DNA of 38,540 bases from CALFXN01 sp937957815 (GCA_036788195.1 DAIQNX010000027.1:1-38540), one strand, 5' to 3'. Counted from the stretch's first letter, positions 1 to 7,619 are shown. Notes: generated by a model from the letters alone, not told the origin. Made by a program: numbers and translations.

Positions 1-75
1 CGAGAGGAACGACAGCGCCGCCGTCAGGACGACGAGCGCCGTCAGCGTCGCGTGCGAGCGAAAGAAGTTTTTCAT
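1..75 (-). CDS. Sugar ABC transporter permease, N-terminal fragment (XylH-like)
   Basis: Only the first 25 codons are in the window; the gene continues past the left edge. The translation starts MKNFFRSHATLTALVVLTAA, a short basic stretch followed by a hydrophobic segment, as expected for the first membrane helix of an RbsC/XylH-type permease. Its ATG overlaps the stop of the upstream ATPase gene (ATGA, 4 bases shared), so the two are translationally coupled. A GGGGG tract just upstream serves as ribosome binding site. The permease assignment rests mainly on position after an ATPase of the carbohydrate-uptake-2 family; the fragment is too short to identify alone. Confidence 0.7.
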   Translation of the reverse strand, partial: MKNFFRSHATLTALVVLTAALSFLS

Positions 76-1619
76 CGGGCCCCCTCCTGCGTGCGGTTTC
101 CCGTGGCGTAGTCCATGACTTCCTCCTTCGTGGTCTTCGACGTCTCGAGATCGGCGACGAGACGCCCTGCGCACATCACGAGAATCCGGTCGCTCATTCC
201 CATAATTTCGGGAAGCTCCGACGAGATCATGATGACCGTCACGCCACGCCTCACGAGATCGTTCATGAGCCGGTAGATCTCGACCTTCGCCCCGACATCG
301 ACGCCTCGCGTCGGTTCGTCGAGAATCAGGATTCTCGATTCCGTCGCGAGCCATTTCGCGATGACGACCTTCTGCTGGTTGCCCCCCGAGAGCGCTCCGG
401 CCGCCGTGTCGATGGAGGGCGTCCGGATGCCGAGTTCGTCGACGAAACGCCCCGCGAGGTCCCGCTCGCGGAGGTCGTCGATGACGCCGATCGCGTTCGA
501 GACGGCCCTGAGCGAACTCAACGCGACGTTCGTCCGGACGGAGAAGTCGAGAATCAGCCCGAGGAGCTTGCGGTCTTCCGTGACGAGCGCGATTCCCGCC
601 GCGATCGCGTCTCCCGGCGAGCGAATCGCAACGGGACGGCCGTCGATCAGGACCTCCCCCCTCGCCTCGTCGGGCAATGCGCCGAAAATCCCGCTCACGA
701 GCTCGGTCCGCCCCGCGCCCATGAGCCCGGCGATCCCGAGGATCTCCCCCTTTCTCGCGCAGAACGAGACGTCCGAGACCCGCTTCGCGTTCCGAAGCGA
801 CGGGTGGTCCACCTCGAAATGCCGTACCTCGAGCGTGATCGCGCCCGGCGAGGCCGGGCCCTTCGGATATTTCTCGCGGATATCCCGGTTGACCATCCGC
901 GAGACGACGGCATCGAGGCTCACTGAAATGAGCGGCTCCGCCGGGCCGACGGTCTTTCCGTCCCGGAGAACCTGGACGCGGTCGCCGATGCGCTCGAACT
1001 CGTCGAGCTTGTGGGAAATGTAGATCATGCACACGCCCCGATCGCGCAGCGAACGCAGGATCCGGAAGAGATCCTCCGTCTCGCGGTCCGTGAGCGCGCT
1101 CGTCGGTTCGTCGAGCACGAGAATCGACGCGTCGAGCGACAGGGCCTTCGCGATCTCGACCATCTGCTGTTTTCCGACCGGGAGCGTCCGGACGCGGTCG
1201 CGCGTTCCGATGCCCCTGATCCGGAGCCGGTCGAGGATCGTCGCGGCCTCCGCGTGGACGCGGTCCCAGTCGATGATCCCGAAGGTGCGCGTGAAATAGC
1301 GGTCGAGGAAGATGTTCTCTCCGACGGACATATCCTGGATCAGGTTGAGTTCCTGGTGGATGATCGCGATGCCGGCCTCCGCGGCTTCGCGCGTCGAGCC
1401 GAAGCGCCGCTCCTCCCCGCGGATCGTGATGCGCCCCGAGAAGCTCGACGCGGGCCAGACGCCGCTCAGGATCTTCATGAGCGTCGACTTTCCGGCGCCG
1501 TTCTCTCCGGCGAGAATAAGCACTTCGCCCGCCCGGGCCTCGATCGTCACGTCGTCGAGAGCACGCACTCCGGGAAAGTCCCGTGTGATATGCTCCATCC
1601 GGAGCACAACATCCCCCAT
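72..1619 (-). CDS. xylG: Sugar ABC transporter ATP-binding protein, XylG/MglA/RbsA family
   Basis: Cytoplasmic ATPase that powers uptake of a monosaccharide, probably D-xylose. It has two fused nucleotide-binding domains. The first carries Walker A GENGAGKST (about residues 39-47), signature LPVGKQQM and Walker B LVLDEPTSAL. The second has the degenerate Walker A typical of the family (GLMGAGRTEL), the signature LSGGNQQK and Walker B LILDEPTRGVD. Its 515 residues are normal for the family. The start chosen is the ATG at 1619, preceded by GGAGGAGGG; a longer reading frame begins upstream but has no better site. It sits between the binding protein and the permease. The xylose assignment follows from the XylF-like neighbour and the extended SGVWPASSFSG loop of XylG type; another pentose or hexose is possible. 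Confidence 0.88.
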   Translation of the reverse strand: MGDVVLRMEHITRDFPGVRALDDVTIEARAGEVLILAGENGAGKSTLMKILSGVWPASSFSGRITIRGEERRFGSTREAAEAGIAIIHQELNLIQDMSVGENIFLDRYFTRTFGIIDWDRVHAEAATILDRLRIRGIGTRDRVRTLPVGKQQMVEIAKALSLDASILVLDEPTSALTDRETEDLFRILRSLRDRGVCMIYISHKLDEFERIGDRVQVLRDGKTVGPAEPLISVSLDAVVSRMVNRDIREKYPKGPASPGAITLEVRHFEVDHPSLRNAKRVSDVSFCARKGEILGIAGLMGAGRTELVSGIFGALPDEARGEVLIDGRPVAIRSPGDAIAAGIALVTEDRKLLGLILDFSVRTNVALSSLRAVSNAIGVIDDLRERDLAGRFVDELGIRTPSIDTAAGALSGGNQQKVVIAKWLATESRILILDEPTRGVDVGAKVEIYRLMNDLVRRGVTVIMISSELPEIMGMSDRILVMCAGRLVADLETSKTTKEEVMDYATGNRTQEGAR

Positions 1620-1647
1620 ACACGTCACCCTCCTCCGCGTCACGCAG

Positions 1648-1680
1648 GGCCGGAGTCGTTCTTTCCGAACGACTCCGGCC
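1648..1680 (-). promoter_or_regulatory. Intercistronic stem-loop between xylF and xylG
   Basis: A perfect 14-bp inverted repeat (GGCCGGAGTCGTTC and its complement) with a 5-base loop lies directly after the binding-protein stop codon and before the ATPase ribosome binding site. There is no T-tract, so it is unlikely to be a full terminator. In binding-protein importers such hairpins commonly stabilise the upstream message or attenuate downstream transcription, giving excess binding protein. That role is inferred; the hairpin itself is directly visible. Confidence 0.7.
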
Positions 1681-1685
1681 GCTCT

Positions 1686-2723
1686 TTACTTCCCGTAGAC
1701 CTGCTCTCGCGTATAGAACCCCTCGGCGATGATCGTCGAATCGAGATTCTCCTTCGTGACCGGCACGACCTCCGTAACGATCGTCGGCACGTCGACCGCA
1801 CCGTTGTTGATCGTCTTATCCGGCTTTACGAGGTCTGCGACCTTCGCATTCGGATTCCTCGCGAGAAGGACGGCGATCTCTGCGGCTTTCTCGGCAAGCG
1901 GCCGGATCTTCTTCCAGATCTCGAGCGCCTGTTTGCCATTGGCGACGTACTGGATGTTCACAAGGTCCGCGTCCGACCCGGCGACGAAGACCTTCGCCGC
2001 GTCGTCGAGTCCCTGCTCCTTCAGCGCCGCGACGACGCCCCGGGCCATGCCGCTGTTGTTGCAGATGAACGCATCGACCGAATTTCCGGTCTTCGTGAGG
2101 ACGTTCTGTGCGGTCGCCATCGCCCGGTCCGGCGCCCATCCCTCGTGCGACTGCTGCGTCACGAGCTCGAGACCGGAATTCGCGCGGATGATCTCGAGCG
2201 CTCCCGAAGACATCGCGATCGCGTTCGAGTCGCCCGGCTGCCCCATGATCAGGGCCACTTTCCCCTCGATCTTGCCCTTCTTCGTCCTGAGCCAGGAAAG
2301 CATGGCCTCCCCCTGAAGCTTTCCGACGGCCCATGAATCCTGCATGACCATGCAGTCGAGCGGACCGTTGACGAGCATCGAATCGTAGCCGACGACTCTG
2401 ACGCCCTCCCTGTTCGCCATCTTCACCATGGCCCCGGCCGTGCCGGTATTCACAGGCTGCAGGACGATGACCTTCGCCCCTCGCGCGAGCATGTTCTCGA
2501 ACTTCGCGAGCTGATCCTGTTCGTTGTTGTTGCAGGAATCGAAAATCGTCTCCGCGCCGAGCTCCCGCGCCTTCGCGATGAAGTCGGCCCGGTCCTTCTG
2601 ATACCGCTCCTCCTGCATGGTCTTGAGGATGAATCCGATCTTCAGGTCATTTGCGCCACACGCAGGCGCAAGACTCCCCAGGAGGATCGCCGCCGCAATA
2701 CCCGCCAGAAAGAATCGTTTCAT
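1686..2723 (-). CDS. xylF: D-xylose-type periplasmic sugar-binding protein (XylF-like)
   Basis: Exported substrate-binding protein of the importer. It is 345 residues with an N-terminal signal peptide (MKRFFLAGIAAAILLGSLAP, probable cleavage after ACGA or as a lipoprotein at Cys in APACGA). The mature part is a periplasmic-binding type 1 fold: IGFILKTMQEERYQKD at the start, then IVLQPVNTGTAG, YDSM, ALIMGQPGDSNA, and the C-terminal INNGAVDVPTIVTEVVPVTK, which resembles the XylF tail. Start at 2723 is chosen because it begins the signal peptide and follows GGGAGA; the open frame extends to 3113 but has no signal or site there. It is the first gene of the operon; a TATAAT lies about 140 bases upstream. 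Specificity for xylose is inferred from family resemblance. Confidence 0.87.
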   Translation of the reverse strand: MKRFFLAGIAAAILLGSLAPACGANDLKIGFILKTMQEERYQKDRADFIAKARELGAETIFDSCNNNEQDQLAKFENMLARGAKVIVLQPVNTGTAGAMVKMANREGVRVVGYDSMLVNGPLDCMVMQDSWAVGKLQGEAMLSWLRTKKGKIEGKVALIMGQPGDSNAIAMSSGALEIIRANSGLELVTQQSHEGWAPDRAMATAQNVLTKTGNSVDAFICNNSGMARGVVAALKEQGLDDAAKVFVAGSDADLVNIQYVANGKQALEIWKKIRPLAEKAAEIAVLLARNPNAKVADLVKPDKTINNGAVDVPTIVTEVVPVTKENLDSTIIAEGFYTREQVYGK

Positions 2724-2861
2724 GCCCCCATCTCCCTTCCCGCTCCGGACAGAAGCCTCTCCCTTCCGATCGCTCCGAAAGGAATTCCGACGATTACCGC
2801 AAGTTCGCAGACGTCTCCGCCGATTCTCACCTTCTTCCTTTCCGATTTGTGATTTGTTTCT

Positions 2862-2942
2862 ATTATAAATCGAATTGTCATGGAATGATGTCGCGGGAGT
2901 CTGTCGCATCGTTTCGCCGATGACCTCGCTTCGGTATAAAAT
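2862..2942. promoter_or_regulatory. Divergent promoter region between xylF and nudC (-10 elements)
   Basis: The only AT-rich patch in this stretch. On the minus strand TATAAT (complement of 2862-2867) can serve xylF, leaving a leader of about 130 bases. On the plus strand TATAAAAT at 2935-2942 can serve nudC, with transcription starting just upstream of the TTG start at 2980. Neither has a convincing -35 hexamer at 16-18 bases, so an activator may be needed, or the elements may be fortuitous. Confidence 0.4.
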
Positions 2943-2979
2943 ACGTCCGTATGGACACGGGAAAGCGGGTGAAGCGATT

Positions 2980-3768
2980 TTGAACGATACTGATGCGCCC
3001 TGTTTCGTTTTCCGGGGAAACGACGTATTATTGTCGTCCTCCCCTGAGATGCCTCTGACCGGCGACGTCGTCCGGGAACTCTTTCCGGACGTCCTGCGCG
3101 AGGGAACCTTCACGCGCGGGGACGTCCTCTGTCGCTGGATCGAAATTTCGCCGCAGGTCCCCCCTCCGGATGGAACGGAATTTTCCGGAATGCGCGGAAC
3201 GTGGAGCGCGTTCGGCGACGAGTGGTTCTCGCGGGCCGGGCACGCCTACCAGCTCATGGAGTGGGAGCGGACGACACGACACTGCAGTCGCTGCGGCGCG
3301 GCAATGCGGAATCATGCGACCGACCGCGCGAAGGAGTGCCCTTCGTGCGGCTTCGTGAGCTACCCCGTCATCTGTCCCGTCGTCATCGTCGCGGTCGTGA
3401 GGGACGGAAAACTCCTTCTCGCGCGGAACGCGGGCTTTCCGACGGGACGCCACAGCGTCATCGCGGGATTCGTCGAGGCGGGAGAATCGCTCGAGGCGGC
3501 CGTCGCTCGCGAAATCCGCGAAGAGGTCGCCATCGAGGTCGGCGATCTCCGCTACTTCGGAAGCCAGCCGTGGCCGTTCCCGCACTCGCTCATGATAGGG
3601 TTCCGGGCGACCTGGAAATCCGGTGACATCCGGCCCGACGGACGCGAGATCGTCGAGGCGGGGTGGTACGGACCGGAGTCGCACCCCGACATTCCGCCGT
3701 ACGGGAGCATTTCGCGCCGTCTCATCGACGCGGCCTTCGCGGAGATCCGCGCCACGGAGGAAAACTGA
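2980..3768 (+). CDS. nudC: NAD(H) pyrophosphatase, NudC family Nudix hydrolase
   Basis: Hydrolyses NADH to NMNH and AMP and, in studied members, removes NAD caps from RNA. The protein shows a central four-cysteine zinc ribbon (CSRCG and CPSCG, about 14 residues apart) and then a Nudix domain. The Nudix box GFVEAGESLEAAVAREIREE is followed by VAI, matching GX5EX7REUXEEXGU except that the last Gly is Ala. The NudC hallmark SQPWPFP comes next. The open frame could begin at 2875, but a TATAAAAT promoter element falls inside that extension. I therefore favour TTG at 2980 (262 residues, close to E. coli NudC), although its ribosome site is weak. Its stop overlaps the next gene by one base. Confidence 0.85.
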   Translation: MNDTDAPCFVFRGNDVLLSSSPEMPLTGDVVRELFPDVLREGTFTRGDVLCRWIEISPQVPPPDGTEFSGMRGTWSAFGDEWFSRAGHAYQLMEWERTTRHCSRCGAAMRNHATDRAKECPSCGFVSYPVICPVVIVAVVRDGKLLLARNAGFPTGRHSVIAGFVEAGESLEAAVAREIREEVAIEVGDLRYFGSQPWPFPHSLMIGFRATWKSGDIRPDGREIVEAGWYGPESHPDIPPYGSISRRLIDAAFAEIRATEEN

Positions 3769-5174
3769 TGGCCGACATCCCGCCCCCGCTCCTCGGGGCT
3801 TTGCGCGTCGCGATCGGAAACGCGAACGTTCTCACTTCCCCCGAGGGAATCGAATCGTACGGCCGCGACGAGGCGGGACGACTCTTCGCGCGCACTCCGG
3901 ACGTCGTCGTTCGTCCTCGCGACGCCGCGCAGGTCGCGAAGATCCTCGCGCTCGCACAGGAATATCGCGTCGCCGTCACGGCGCGGGGCGCCGGGAGCGG
4001 ACTCGCCGGGGCGGCCGTGCCGCTCGCGGGCGGCATCGTCCTCAGCGTCGAGCGCATGAATCGAATCCTCGAGATCGACGCCGTGAACCGAGTCGCGGTC
4101 GTCGAACCCGGCGTCATCACGAACGACCTCTGCCGCGCGGTCATGCGAAAGGGTTTTCTCTACGCCGGATACCCGATGAGCACCGAGACGAGCACGATCG
4201 GCGGCAATATCGCGACCAACGCCGGAGGTGCCAAGGTCCTGCGGTACGGCAGCACGCGCAGGAGCGTCCTGGGTGTCGATCTCGCCGTTCCGGGCGGAGA
4301 AATCCTCACGCTCGGCGGACGCTACCGGAAGGAAACCTGGGGGTACTCGCTGCTCCAACTCGTCGTCGGCTCCGAGGGAACGCTCGGCGTCGTCACGCGC
4401 GCCACGCTCGCGCTCGAACCGCTCGAACGCGCCGCGACGACGATCCTCGCCGCGTTCCGGACGACGGACGAGGCCGTCGCCGCCGTCGTGCCGCTTCTCG
4501 CCTCGGGAGCGAAACTCACGGCCTGCGAATACATGGACCGGATGTCGGTCCGGCTCTCGACCGATCGTTTGAACACGACGCTTCCGATGCAGGACGACGC
4601 GGAGGCGTACCTCGTCCTTCTCGTCGAGGACCGGAACGAGTCGCGCATGGAGGAGGAGGTCGAACTGACGGGAACCCTTCTCGCGAAAGCCGGGGCGCTC
4701 GAGGTCTTCGTCGCCGACAACAGGACGCAGGCGGAGCGGATCTGGTCCGTCAGGCAGGGGGTGACCGAGGGGATCCTCGCCGTCGACCCGTGGGCCTCGA
4801 TGTCCGGCGACACAGTGGTTCCGCTCTCGGCCGTCGGGGAGATGATCCGCCTGACCGACGCGATCTGCGCCAGGCGCGGCGTCCGCGTCTGCACAATCGG
4901 GCACGTCGCCGACGGAAACATGCACCCGGCGTTCTTCAAGCCCGAAGCCTCGTCGCCGAAATCCTGGGCGACGGAGGCCGAAGACCTCTACGCCGAAATC
5001 GTCGCCGCGGCGGTGCGGCTCGGCGGCGTCGGGAGCGGGGAACACGGCGTCGGCTACGTGAAGGCCCCGATGTTCGCGGCGTCGAAGTCGAAACGGGAAC
5101 TCGCGGTCATGGCGGGCGTCAGGGCCGCGTTCGATCCGGACGGGATCATGAATCCCGGGAAGCTTGCCATATAG
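3768..5174 (+). CDS. FAD-linked oxidase, GlcD / D-lactate dehydrogenase family
   Basis: Flavoprotein oxidising a 2-hydroxy acid such as glycolate or D-lactate. The N-terminal half is an FAD-binding type 4 domain: VVVRPRDAAQVAKIL, TARGAGSGLAGAAVPLAGG and VVEPGVITNDL. It continues with TIGGNIATNAGGAKVLRYGS and GSEGTLGVVTRATL. The C-terminal half has the FAD-oxidase C signature residues IGHVADGNMHPAF and GSGEHGVGYVK, ending in FDPDGIMNPGKL. Its 468 residues are normal. ATG at 3768 overlaps the nudC stop (TGATG) and follows GGAGG, so the pair is coupled. No GlcE or GlcF (FeS) partner is adjacent. The substrate is not settled; a LarA-like gene lies 19 kb away but appears to lack racemase residues. 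Confidence 0.88.
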   Translation: MADIPPPLLGALRVAIGNANVLTSPEGIESYGRDEAGRLFARTPDVVVRPRDAAQVAKILALAQEYRVAVTARGAGSGLAGAAVPLAGGIVLSVERMNRILEIDAVNRVAVVEPGVITNDLCRAVMRKGFLYAGYPMSTETSTIGGNIATNAGGAKVLRYGSTRRSVLGVDLAVPGGEILTLGGRYRKETWGYSLLQLVVGSEGTLGVVTRATLALEPLERAATTILAAFRTTDEAVAAVVPLLASGAKLTACEYMDRMSVRLSTDRLNTTLPMQDDAEAYLVLLVEDRNESRMEEEVELTGTLLAKAGALEVFVADNRTQAERIWSVRQGVTEGILAVDPWASMSGDTVVPLSAVGEMIRLTDAICARRGVRVCTIGHVADGNMHPAFFKPEASSPKSWATEAEDLYAEIVAAAVRLGGVGSGEHGVGYVKAPMFAASKSKRELAVMAGVRAAFDPDGIMNPGKLAI

Positions 5175-5241
5175 CCACGGGGGGTATTATCTGCTATACT
5201 GATTTCGTTCAGATGAACACAAACTCTCGGAGGTGACACCC

Positions 5242-5754
5242 ATGGAACGCACAGGAGTCGTAACCTTTCACGGAAACCCGCTGACGCTCGTCGGCACGGC
5301 GCTCAAGGCGGGAGATAAGGCCCCGGATTTCGTCCTCCTCGATCAGGGGCTCGCTCCCAAGACGCTCGCCGATTTCGCCGGGAAGTTCAAGGTCATCTCG
5401 GTGACGCCCTCGCTCGACACGCCGGTCTGCGACCTTCAGATCCACTGGTTCAACGAGGACGCCGCGAAGCAGCCGAAGGACGTGGCCGTTCTCAACGTGA
5501 GCATGGATCTCCCCTTCGCGATCAAGCGCTTCTGCGCGACGGCGGGGATCGACAGGGCGATGGCGCTCTCCGATCACCGGGAGGCGTCGTTCGGAACGGC
5601 CTACGGCGTTCTCATCAAGGAGCTTCGCCTTCTCGCCCGGGCCGTGTTCATCATCGACCCGAAGGACGTCATCCGCTACGTCCAGATCGTTCCGGAGATG
5701 ACGAAGGAACCCGACTACGAGGCCGCGCTCAAGGCTCTCGAGGCGCTCATGTAG
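5242..5754 (+). CDS. tpx: Thiol peroxidase (Tpx, atypical 2-Cys peroxiredoxin)
   Basis: Reduces hydroperoxides using thioredoxin. The 170-residue protein has the Tpx layout: TFHGNPLTLVG near the start, KAPDFVLLD, the peroxidatic site SLDTPVC with Cys63, and the resolving Cys98 in KRFCATAGI, followed by SDHREASFGTAYGVLIKEL. An in-frame GTG at 5233 lies inside the ribosome binding site GGAGGTGA, so the ATG at 5242, 8 bases after GGAGG, is the start. It stands as a single gene, with a TATACT element about 45 bases upstream and a strong terminator behind it. Confidence 0.95.
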   Translation: MERTGVVTFHGNPLTLVGTALKAGDKAPDFVLLDQGLAPKTLADFAGKFKVISVTPSLDTPVCDLQIHWFNEDAAKQPKDVAVLNVSMDLPFAIKRFCATAGIDRAMALSDHREASFGTAYGVLIKELRLLARAVFIIDPKDVIRYVQIVPEMTKEPDYEAALKALEALM

Positions 5755-5788
5755 GTGCCTTCGGCCGCGCGAGCCGGACGAAAACGAA

Positions 5789-5825
5789 GAGGGGGAGCCC
5801 CGGCCGGGGCTCCCCCTCGCTTTTT
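5789..5825. terminator. Rho-independent terminator after tpx
   Basis: A perfect 13-bp stem (GAGGGGGAGCCCC and its complement) around a GGCC loop is followed by GCTTTTT on the plus strand. The other flank reads TTCGTTTTCG on the minus strand. It can therefore terminate tpx and probably also the converging OB-fold gene. Confidence 0.9.
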
Positions 5826-5832
5826 CACGGTC

Positions 5833-6123
5833 TCACCGTTTTTCGACGGCTCTCGCGAGAATGTACATCTGGCCGCTTCCGGACGACGAGCGCATCTCTC
5901 CGTCGACCGCGATCGGGTCTCCCTCTTCCGCGCCGGCGATCAGATCCTTGATCGCGGGGTCGTAGGCCCGGACAAGAAGGAAGTCCTTCCTGACAACACC
6001 ATTCTCGTCCTCGGAGTCCTGCCTCACCGTGAACGCCCGGTAGGTTCCGAACCGCGTCCTTCCCTCGTCATCGCGGACCTTGTGCAACGCACCGGAAATA
6101 CGAACCGAATTCTCCCACACCAT
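5833..6123 (-). CDS. Small OB-fold protein, SSB-like (copy A)
   Basis: A 96-residue protein of unknown function. The pattern NSVRISGALH, a basic charged stretch, FTVRQ, then KDFLLVRAYDP, an EGD turn and IAVDGEMRSS...MYI looks like the five-strand OB fold of single-stranded DNA-binding proteins. It lacks the acidic DDDIPF-type tail of true SSB, so it may bind nucleic acid without recruiting SSB partners. It is clearly paralogous to the gene starting at 6643: both share ENxV, SGALH, VRQ, DFLLVRA, RSS, GSG and MYI. ATG at 6123 follows AAGGAG at 9 bases. The 217 bases between the two copies hold no gene I can see. The OB-fold call is from pattern, not structure. Confidence 0.7.
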   Translation of the reverse strand: MVWENSVRISGALHKVRDDEGRTRFGTYRAFTVRQDSEDENGVVRKDFLLVRAYDPAIKDLIAGAEEGDPIAVDGEMRSSSGSGQMYILARAVEKR

Positions 6124-6340
6124 GTACGGTCACTCCTTAATCGGGACACAAAAAGCGACCGACACCGTCTTCCGTCCGCCGGTCTTCCGCTTTCGCCGTC
6201 TTCCGTGAATCACATTCCGTCTTGCCGCACCGTCCGCAGGGCGGCGCATGAGAACGCACTCCAACATCTTCTCCGGCGCATCCGGCGCGCCGAAGACCGG
6301 CCCGAACACCCGATACCCGTGTCTTCCGTGTCCGCCGCGA

Positions 6341-6643
6341 TCAGGAACCGCTCAGCGCCTCGACCCTTACCGCCTGAATGTACATCTCTCCGCTGCCGAG
6401 AGATGACCGCACGGCTCCGATGACCCGAACCGTCGTGCCCTCCGCCTGCTCCTGAACCCAGGCCTGGATCTCGGGATCGAAGGCGCGGACGAGCAGAAAA
6501 TCCCGTCTCGTTCCGCCGTCGTTCGCAGGGGTTTCCTGACGTACCGAAAAGTGAACGTACCGCCCCGATTTGCTCTCCCGGATCATCTGCCCGTGGATCA
6601 GGTGGAGGGCGCCTGACACCGTAACGGTGTTCTCCGTCAACAT
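6341..6643 (-). CDS. Small OB-fold protein, SSB-like (copy B)
   Basis: A 100-residue paralogue of the protein encoded at 5833-6123. It shows the same order of elements: ENTVTVSGALH, GRYVHFSVRQE, RRDFLLVRAFDPEIQAW, VRVIGAVRSS, GSGEMYIQAVRVE. As in copy A, the acidic C-terminal tip of SSB is missing. The start at 6643 has AGGAG about 11 bases upstream, slightly long spacing. Its own promoter is likely at 6738-6766, in the gap after mntP. Function unknown; nucleic-acid binding is inferred from the SSB-like strand pattern. PriB-like or general OB proteins remain possible. Confidence 0.7.
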   Translation of the reverse strand: MLTENTVTVSGALHLIHGQMIRESKSGRYVHFSVRQETPANDGGTRRDFLLVRAFDPEIQAWVQEQAEGTTVRVIGAVRSSLGSGEMYIQAVRVEALSGS

Positions 6644-6737
6644 CTGCGCATCAACTCCTCGCGGTGTGTTCTTTCTGCACTCCGTTCGGCCGATCGCCGA
6701 TTCTCCTGTGACGCCACGGTTTCATTTCCGTGTCGTT

Positions 6738-6766
6738 ATTGTATCGTCTTTCCTCCGTTTTGTCGT
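6738..6766 (-). promoter_or_regulatory. Probable promoter for the OB-fold gene pair
   Basis: On the minus strand ACGACA (6761-6766) and TACAAT (6738-6743) are separated by exactly 17 bases. They match consensus at 4 of 6 and 5 of 6 positions. The site lies in the 130-base gap between mntP and the OB-fold gene at 6643, so that gene can be expressed independently of the manganese-controlled mntP transcript. Confidence 0.5.
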
Positions 6767-6773
6767 CTGTACG

Positions 6774-7367
6774 CTACGCACACAGATGGACGCGCAGGAT
6801 GTTCAGCCCGATACAGCACAGGACCACGCCGCCGAGAAGTTCGACGCACGAACCGGCCCGCTCCCCGATCGCCCCCGAAACCCCGGACGCGGCGCGGAAA
6901 CCGAGCACGACGCCGGCGGCGCAGAGAAACGAGGTGACGACTCCCGCTTCCACCGCGAGCGTCATGACGGACGCGCCGAGCGCGGTAAAGCTGATTCCGA
7001 CGGCCAACGCGTCGATCGACGTCGCGAGCGCGAGCGTGAGGAGCGCGATTCCCGTCGTCCGGTCCTTCGACGGACAGACCGTCGCGTCGGACGAACGCGA
7101 CTCGCGGATCATGTTCACCCCGACGATCGCGAGCAGCGAGAACGCCACCCAGTGATCGTAGTCCGCGATGAGCGCAAGAAAACGACTCCCGAGAAAGGCC
7201 CCTCCGAGCGGCATGAAGAACTGGAACGCTCCGCACGCCGCCGCCATCCGGAAGGCGGGCCCAACCACCTTTGCCGTCACCGGAAGACAGGCGCCGATCC
7301 CCATCGACGCGGCGAATGCGTCCATGGCCAGCGACGCGGCGGACAGAAAAATCTCGAACTCCCGCAT
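6774..7367 (-). CDS. mntP: Manganese efflux pump MntP
   Basis: Inner-membrane exporter of Mn2+. The 197-residue protein has about six hydrophobic segments arranged as two repeats. Each repeat opens with the family signature: SLAMDAFAASMGIG near the N-terminus and ALATSIDALAVGISFTALG in the second half, both with the conserved Asp-Ala pair. The start is ATG at 7367 after GGGGGGAGAG; the open frame has another in-frame start at 7382, but that places the ribosome site inside the gene. Expression is controlled by the riboswitch and terminator immediately upstream, which supports the manganese role strongly. Confidence 0.93.
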   Translation of the reverse strand: MREFEIFLSAASLAMDAFAASMGIGACLPVTAKVVGPAFRMAAACGAFQFFMPLGGAFLGSRFLALIADYDHWVAFSLLAIVGVNMIRESRSSDATVCPSKDRTTGIALLTLALATSIDALAVGISFTALGASVMTLAVEAGVVTSFLCAAGVVLGFRAASGVSGAIGERAGSCVELLGGVVLCCIGLNILRVHLCA

Positions 7368-7383
7368 GTGCTCTCCCCCCATG

Positions 7384-7503
7384 AAAAAAGCGAGACATCC
7401 GGCCCCTGAGGGCCGAAGGTCTCGCCTGTCGGTCTTCCGCCGACGATCGGGCCAGGCTTCACGCCGGTATGTTGACCCGATCCGGAAAGCTACTCCCCTT
7501 CGC
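7384..7503 (-). ncRNA. yybP-ykoY manganese riboswitch with terminator, upstream of mntP
   Basis: Reading the minus strand from 7503, the leader contains GGGGAGTAGC (complement of 7489-7498), then GGTCAACATACCGG. Further on come GAAGACCGACAGGCGAGACC and a stem ending GTCTCGC followed by six T. GGGGAGUAG, UCAACAU and the GACAGGCGAGACC segment are hallmarks of the yybP-ykoY class, which binds Mn2+ and turns on efflux genes. The terminator hairpin GCGAGAC/GTCTCGC (7390-7425, T-run 7384-7389) shares GCGAGACC with the aptamer. Mn2+ binding would thus sequester it and permit readthrough into mntP. Family recognition is from remembered consensus, but gene context fits exactly. Confidence 0.88.
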
Positions 7504-7509
7504 GTGTAT

Positions 7510-7538
7510 ATTGTACTCTCCCGGCATCAACCGGGCAA
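7510..7538 (-). promoter_or_regulatory. mntP / riboswitch promoter
   Basis: On the minus strand TTGCCC (7533-7538) and TACAAT (7510-7515) are spaced by 17 bases. The predicted start of transcription, near 7503, falls just before the riboswitch aptamer, as expected. Confidence 0.75.
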
Positions 7539-7554
7539 CACAGTGCCGCCGCAA

Positions 7555-7583
7555 TTGCCCTTTCCCAGGCTGAAGCGTAAGAT
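7555..7583 (+). promoter_or_regulatory. Possible promoter for the GGDEF-EAL gene
   Basis: TTGCCC (7555-7560) and TAAGAT (7578-7583) are 17 bases apart on the plus strand, 37 bases before the start codon. The -10 matches 4 of 6 consensus bases. It is back to back with the mntP promoter. Confidence 0.4.
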
Positions 7584-7619
7584 ACTCGAACATACCCCGA
7601 TGAAAGCGAGGCATCCCGC

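Noticed and set aside
2724..3113. N-terminal extension of the XylF frame upstream of the signal peptide
   Set aside because: It lacks a ribosome site, places a signal peptide internally and overlaps the nudC start region and both promoter elements.
6124..6340. Repeated CGTCTTCCG-like words between the two OB-fold genes as a repeat array
   Set aside because: The copies are short, irregularly spaced and variable; no regular unit or spacer pattern of a CRISPR or tandem repeat is present.
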